DNA from: Dryobates pubescens
Lineage: Eukaryota > Chordata > Aves > Piciformes > Picidae
NCBI RefSeq assembly: GCF_014839835.1
Contig: NC_071627.1
Coordinates: forward strand, 18,098,001 to 18,162,000
Reading direction: 5' to 3'
Length of the DNA stretch: 64,000 bases
Position numbers and translations under genes: made by a program. The notes under the pieces are model-generated. The model was not told the DNA's origin, did no database searches, and saw nothing but the letters and a program-made list of their open reading frames with translations. Positions within the stretch are counted from its first letter, which is position 1, and each line of letters opens with the position of its first letter. Positions 61,401 to 64,000 of this stretch are shown here, piece after piece.

Positions 61401-62503
61401 TTTGCCTGCAGCTGCAATAAAGCTCTAGGTTGAAAAGAAATATTATTATAGTTGTGATTGCAGACCAGGAAAATAGAAGAAAACCAAAACCTGACAACCT
61501 TACTGAAGATATTCCCCTCTTTTCTAGCCTGTTCCACTCATCCTCCCCCACCAGCCCTCTTTCCATAAATCCAGGTAAGAATTTCCCCTCTCCTTCCCAC
61601 CAGATCCTGGACATTACCCACATTCCTGAACCAACAGTAAGAATTACCAAACACCAACCAGAGGACTGAGAGGTAGTTAGCAGCCCCACTGCAGGCACAT
61701 CACTCCAGCAAAGAAGCACCAGGTAAACATGCAGCAAGCACCCTGTCCTGCACTCATGAAAGCTGCCATACCTGTGGAACACTCATTGCAGATGAATTTG
61801 CCCTTTGGCATCTCGGAGAGCCCAAGGCACTGCAGGTGGAAAGCACCACAGCACTGAGACTCACACAGCAGCAACTCCCCTGGCTTCTCGCAGATCTGCA
61901 GGGAAAGCAGCACAATTTCAGCTCCAAGCCACCTCCTTCCCCAGCTCATCCCAGACAGCAACAACCCATGTGCCAGCCAAGACTGGTAACAGACTTCTGC
62001 AGCAAAATGTTCTTGTGTCATTAATTCAGGTGGTTCTTGTGTCATTAATTCAGGTGGTTCTTGTGTCATTAATTCAGGTGGTTTGTGCATGGCCACTGCC
62101 ATTTGCCATCCAGTCCTTGCTACCACATTATCAGCTAAAATTAATCCTACGCTGGTCACATCACCCTAACATCTGTGAATTTTAGCAGGACAAGCAATCT
62201 CAGCAGAGGGGCTCAGCTGGGAGCACAAAAAGCTTGTTAATTCTACAATAAGCACCTTGAGGCTACCTGGGCGTTATCTGGGGGCCTAGTGTATCCCAGG
62301 ACTTACAGAAAACACTTTACAGTGGTAAAGTTTCAAAGAGCTTGCTTCATGGACTCTACCTGACACACGTTCTCCTTGAGAGCTGCTCCTCCTCCACGCT
62401 CCCCCTGCATCTTTTTAGACGAAGGCACTCCATGGTCGTTCTCTGACCCCTCTTCGTTACCCTCTTTGGGGCTTACAGCAGTCCCATGAACCAGTGCCTC
62501 CCC
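40468..62503 (-). CDS. NSD1: NSD1, H3K36 methyltransferase (C-terminal two-thirds)
   Basis: NSD1 mono- and dimethylates histone H3 lysine 36 in chromatin. Exons: 62503-62360, 61895-61772, 61260-61060, 59717-59538, 59234-59078, 58780-58575, 58006-57894, 55349-55080, 53790-53674, 50681-50540, 50131-50025, 46838-46634 and 42800-40468; they total 1432 codons plus stop, all phases matching. Order of domains: PHD fingers ([51 protein letters not shown]), second PWWP ([15 protein letters not shown]), a basic helix ([16 protein letters not shown]), AWS ([23 protein letters not shown]), SET ([31 protein letters not shown]), post-SET ([13 protein letters not shown]) and a last PHD plus C5HCH module ([32 protein letters not shown]). 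SET residues NHCCQPNC and the zinc ligands look intact. The tail after IREYAPP is a repetitive 14-residue array. The N-terminus (first PWWP, long disordered part) is outside the window. Confidence 0.98.
40552..40920 (-). repeat. NSD1: NSD1 C-terminal W-x3-K/E-Q repeat array
   Basis: Inside the last NSD1 exon the reading frame shows about nine degenerate units of 12-14 residues of the form W-x3-K-x-x-T-x-x-E-Q, for example [25 protein letters not shown] and [12 protein letters not shown]. The human tail has comparable units (SCWSAGSTQTLAQ), so the array is older than birds. Confidence 0.75.
41038..41706 (-). repeat. NSD1: NSD1 coding 14-residue array, P-E-K type
   Basis: At least 16 consecutive 42-bp units keep an exact 14-residue register, with consensus like VLPxEKAxxSGxPR ([42 protein letters not shown]). 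Sequence varies between units but spacing does not, which is consistent with selection on or inheritance of unit length. Confidence 0.9.
42106..42480 (-). repeat. NSD1: NSD1 coding 14-residue array, D-K-P-P type
   Basis: Nine 42-bp units encode variants of [14 protein letters not shown]. Neighbouring units are far more alike than those of the P-E-K array (for example [14 protein letters not shown] and [14 protein letters not shown]), so this block expanded more recently. Confidence 0.93.
42801..46633 (-). other. NSD1: Last NSD1 intron
   Basis: 3.8 kb between the exon ending PAG and the final exon. No exon is seen. A weak match to an old CR1 LINE lies near 44990-45080; the rest is A/T-rich unique-looking sequence. 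Confidence 0.6.
44990..45080 (+). mobile_element. Possible degraded CR1 fragment
   Basis: The stretch with GCAAGGAGAGGCTG, AAGCCAGAAAAGGGACTAAG and GGAGACCACAGCCTCCCAG resembles the conserved pre-3' block of several CR1 subfamilies (Lys/Glu-rich segment, then GGAGACC). Divergence is high, and the flanks do not continue the match convincingly. Confidence 0.35.
46839..50024 (-). other. NSD1: NSD1 intron
   Basis: 3.2 kb, pyrimidine-rich on the plus strand around 47200-48100, with a 14-G homopolymer at 49750-49763. No exon or recognisable repeat family. Confidence 0.55.
49750..49763 (+). repeat. Poly-G tract
   Basis: A run of 14 G in an NSD1 intron, followed by GAAGGCAGGGG and a short A run. 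On the transcribed strand it reads as poly-C. Its length is probably variable between individuals and unreliable in assemblies. Confidence 0.9.
50984..51164 (-). repeat. LTR-like repeat, 3' copy
   Basis: Shares the blocks GCACCTGACAAA, GTGGCTGAT and ACTCTCCAGAATCCAGCTGC with the copy at 53133-53371, in the same order, but is about 60 bp shorter. Confidence 0.6.
53133..53371 (-). repeat. LTR-like repeat, 5' copy
   Basis: The longer member of the pair flanking the fossil retrovirus. Shared blocks end with GGGTCCTGAGGTTGCA, matching GGGTCCTGAAGTTACA in the other copy, which sets the outer boundary. Confidence 0.6.
55350..57893 (-). other. NSD1: NSD1 intron before the AWS exon
   Basis: 2.5 kb of unique-looking sequence. 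No exon was found between the basic-helix exon (ending at 57894) and the AWS exon (starting at 55349), and their phases join directly. Confidence 0.6.
59718..61059 (-). other. NSD1: NSD1 intron
   Basis: 1.3 kb, A/T-rich, with TATATATGCAATTATAA-like sequence around 59920. Nothing else recognised. Confidence 0.55.
62009..62080 (+). repeat. 24-bp tandem repeat, three copies, NSD1 intron
   Basis: Three consecutive identical copies of a 24-bp unit starting GTTCTTGTGTCATTAATTC (62009-62032, 62033-62056, 62057-62080). They lie between the exons at 61895 and 62360. On the minus strand an open frame reads PPELMTQE three times, but this is not in an NSD1 exon. Confidence 0.95.
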
Positions 62504-63948
62504 CTTAAAACAGAAATCCAAAGTCAGGGCTGTCAGCAGTTCCTGTCCTGACCTGGAAACTGCAATTTCAGCTGTTGAGCACAGAATGTTTGACAGCTGG
62601 GTCTGTGTGTTACCCACTGTGGAAACAACACCCCCCATATACAGTTCCACCAAAACACAAGAAAGAAAAAGCAATAGATCTTAGTTTACTAGGTTATTTT
62701 AAAATACACATTCAACACAATTATTTTCCTGTGCTAACCCCTCTGAGGAAGGAACCATGACTTGGAAAGAAAGATGTTGTCCTGCACAGAAACAAATCAG
62801 GAGGGCTGGAACAGTCTGAAGCATCCTGCATGCTGGTGTCTACGTGCACTGGAAATGGGAATGAGAAACTGCGAATGATTTTTACTGATGTCACCCAGTA
62901 ATGAACCAGACATTGCCCCAGACTTGCCTCTGTCCTAACCCATGTAAAATACAGGCCCATAATTATTCAGGTCCTGTGTTAGCATGAACAAGTTGGTCAA
63001 TAACACAGTGAACAGTGCAGAAGAGCACTTACACCGTAAGCACCCATCCAAGTATCACAGCACTGACCATAACACCTCTTGGTGGAAGAGCATCCTGCTG
63101 AGAAGATGGGCTTCAAATGATAAAGGCCCAACTGCACCTTCACTGACCAAGTGAGGGATCCTGCCATAAAGCTTCAGAAGGTGGAAGAACTCCTTTCAAT
63201 GTGTCCACTGGACCTGCCCGGACACTGTTAGAGGGCAGGAAAGAGGCAGGTACCCTAGAGACACTTGTTTCGGTTCTGGAGCTGCACATGGCAGCTCTGC
63301 CCTCACTTTTGTCAGGATGGGCAACTAGGAGCCAAGAAATGCCAATCCGCCCAGCTTCCAGGCCTCTTGGGCCCAGTCTAGGCAACCCTTTGGTGTCTCA
63401 CCAGTCCCAGCTGCCACTCCAGAGTGGGTACATCTTAACAGCCATTCATGCTGCACAAAAGTGATGCCTTCAGGTAAGTGCCTTGAGCAAGAACATTTTA
63501 AGGATTCTGCCATTTTTTAATAGCTCAGCTCATCGCAGCTAGTTGCCAGTTCCTCCTTGGGTCATACCTAGTCATATCTAGTGTATGTCCAGACATGAAC
63601 TGTACACCTGAAGAAACCTTGTGTGAAATTCAAACTGCTGGAAGAAGCAGCAGCCATCACTCTCATTCAAAGCCTGCTTGGTGCCAGGTGTCCAGCTAAC
63701 GAACACGAGAGGGAGCTTTGCACCATTCTCTTTACGGCAGAGCCTCAGTGGTGATACTAAAGCTTGTAAGCTGAACTGAATGCCCTCTGAACACATTATC
63801 AGTCTGGGCAAAATAAAGACCAAGCTTTCCTGAGGTTTGAAGCTGGAAGAGCCTGGACCTGGCATTGTGGTCAGATAACAATGCTTTCTTTGCCTAGTGG
63901 AGTGAGGGTTTTTTCATTCCTGAATTGCAACAGTGTCCTTTTACTTAC
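62504..63948 (-). other. NSD1: NSD1 intron at the right end
   Basis: 1.4 kb without an exon or repeat family that I recognise. It separates the 62503-62360 exon from a possible further exon at the window edge. Confidence 0.5.
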
Positions 63949-64000
63949 AGACATTTCAAAGCCACCCGAGTTCTGTGGAGCAGTGATGCACAGGTACACT
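63949..64000 (-). CDS. NSD1: Possible NSD1 exon cut by the window edge
   Basis: On the minus strand a good donor TCT|GTAAGT ends a stretch that reads APQNSGGFEMS in the frame needed to join the next exon (GEALVHG) at phase 0. Either the exon runs past the edge, or it starts at the acceptor-like CTCCACAG around 63980 and is only 24 nt long. I cannot match the peptide to NSD1 with certainty. Confidence 0.4.

Overview
The window is from a bird genome and is almost certainly a gene-dense, GC-rich microchromosomal segment corresponding to human 5q35. The evidence is the spliced proteins, which read as clear orthologues of vertebrate genes, together with short introns in most of the window and a CR1 LINE tail with a degenerate 8-bp 3' repeat, which is typical of birds. 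The species cannot be named from sequence alone. Exon boundaries were read by hand from GT-AG sites. For DOK3, DDX41, FAM193B, the ZFYVE28-like gene, MXD3, PRELID1, RAB24 and the visible part of NSD1, the summed exon lengths close in frame.

Layout, left to right. PDLIM7 (minus strand) contributes its promoter, first non-coding exon and first coding exon at 889-2470; the rest lies beyond the left edge. DOK3 (minus, 2669-5522), DDX41 (minus, 6230-11834) and FAM193B (minus, 12378-20549) follow head to tail. A ZFYVE28/LST2-like FYVE gene (plus, 22779-26464) and MXD3 (plus, 27443-28385) come next. PRELID1 (minus, 29120-30851) and RAB24 (plus, 31069-33514) share a 217-bp bidirectional promoter. NSD1 (minus) fills the rest: a 3' UTR of about 6.4 kb (34.0-40.5 kb), a giant last exon and 12 more exons up to 62503. 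Its N-terminal half lies beyond the right edge.

The genes do not form one pathway. They cover a muscle/actin adaptor (PDLIM7), immune-receptor signalling (DOK3), RNA splicing and DNA sensing (DDX41), endosomal control of receptor signalling (ZFYVE28-like), MAX-dependent repression (MXD3), mitochondrial lipid transfer (PRELID1), autophagy traffic (RAB24) and H3K36 methylation (NSD1).

The most notable observations are these. (1) A ZFYVE28 paralogue sits between FAM193B and MXD3, giving the order FAM193-ZFYVE28-MXD-NSD, which matches human 4p16.3 in both order and relative strand. (2) The NSD1 C-terminal tail is built on a 14-residue register over hundreds of residues. (3) MXD3 carries a 36-nt GT...AG in-frame cassette at the expected exon 1/2 junction. 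(4) RAB24 has Gly where human RAB24 has the phosphorylated Tyr17. (5) An intron of FAM193B holds a cluster of GC palindromes flanked by facing SOX-like sites. A degraded endogenous retrovirus and a CR1 LINE are the only mobile elements I can support well.
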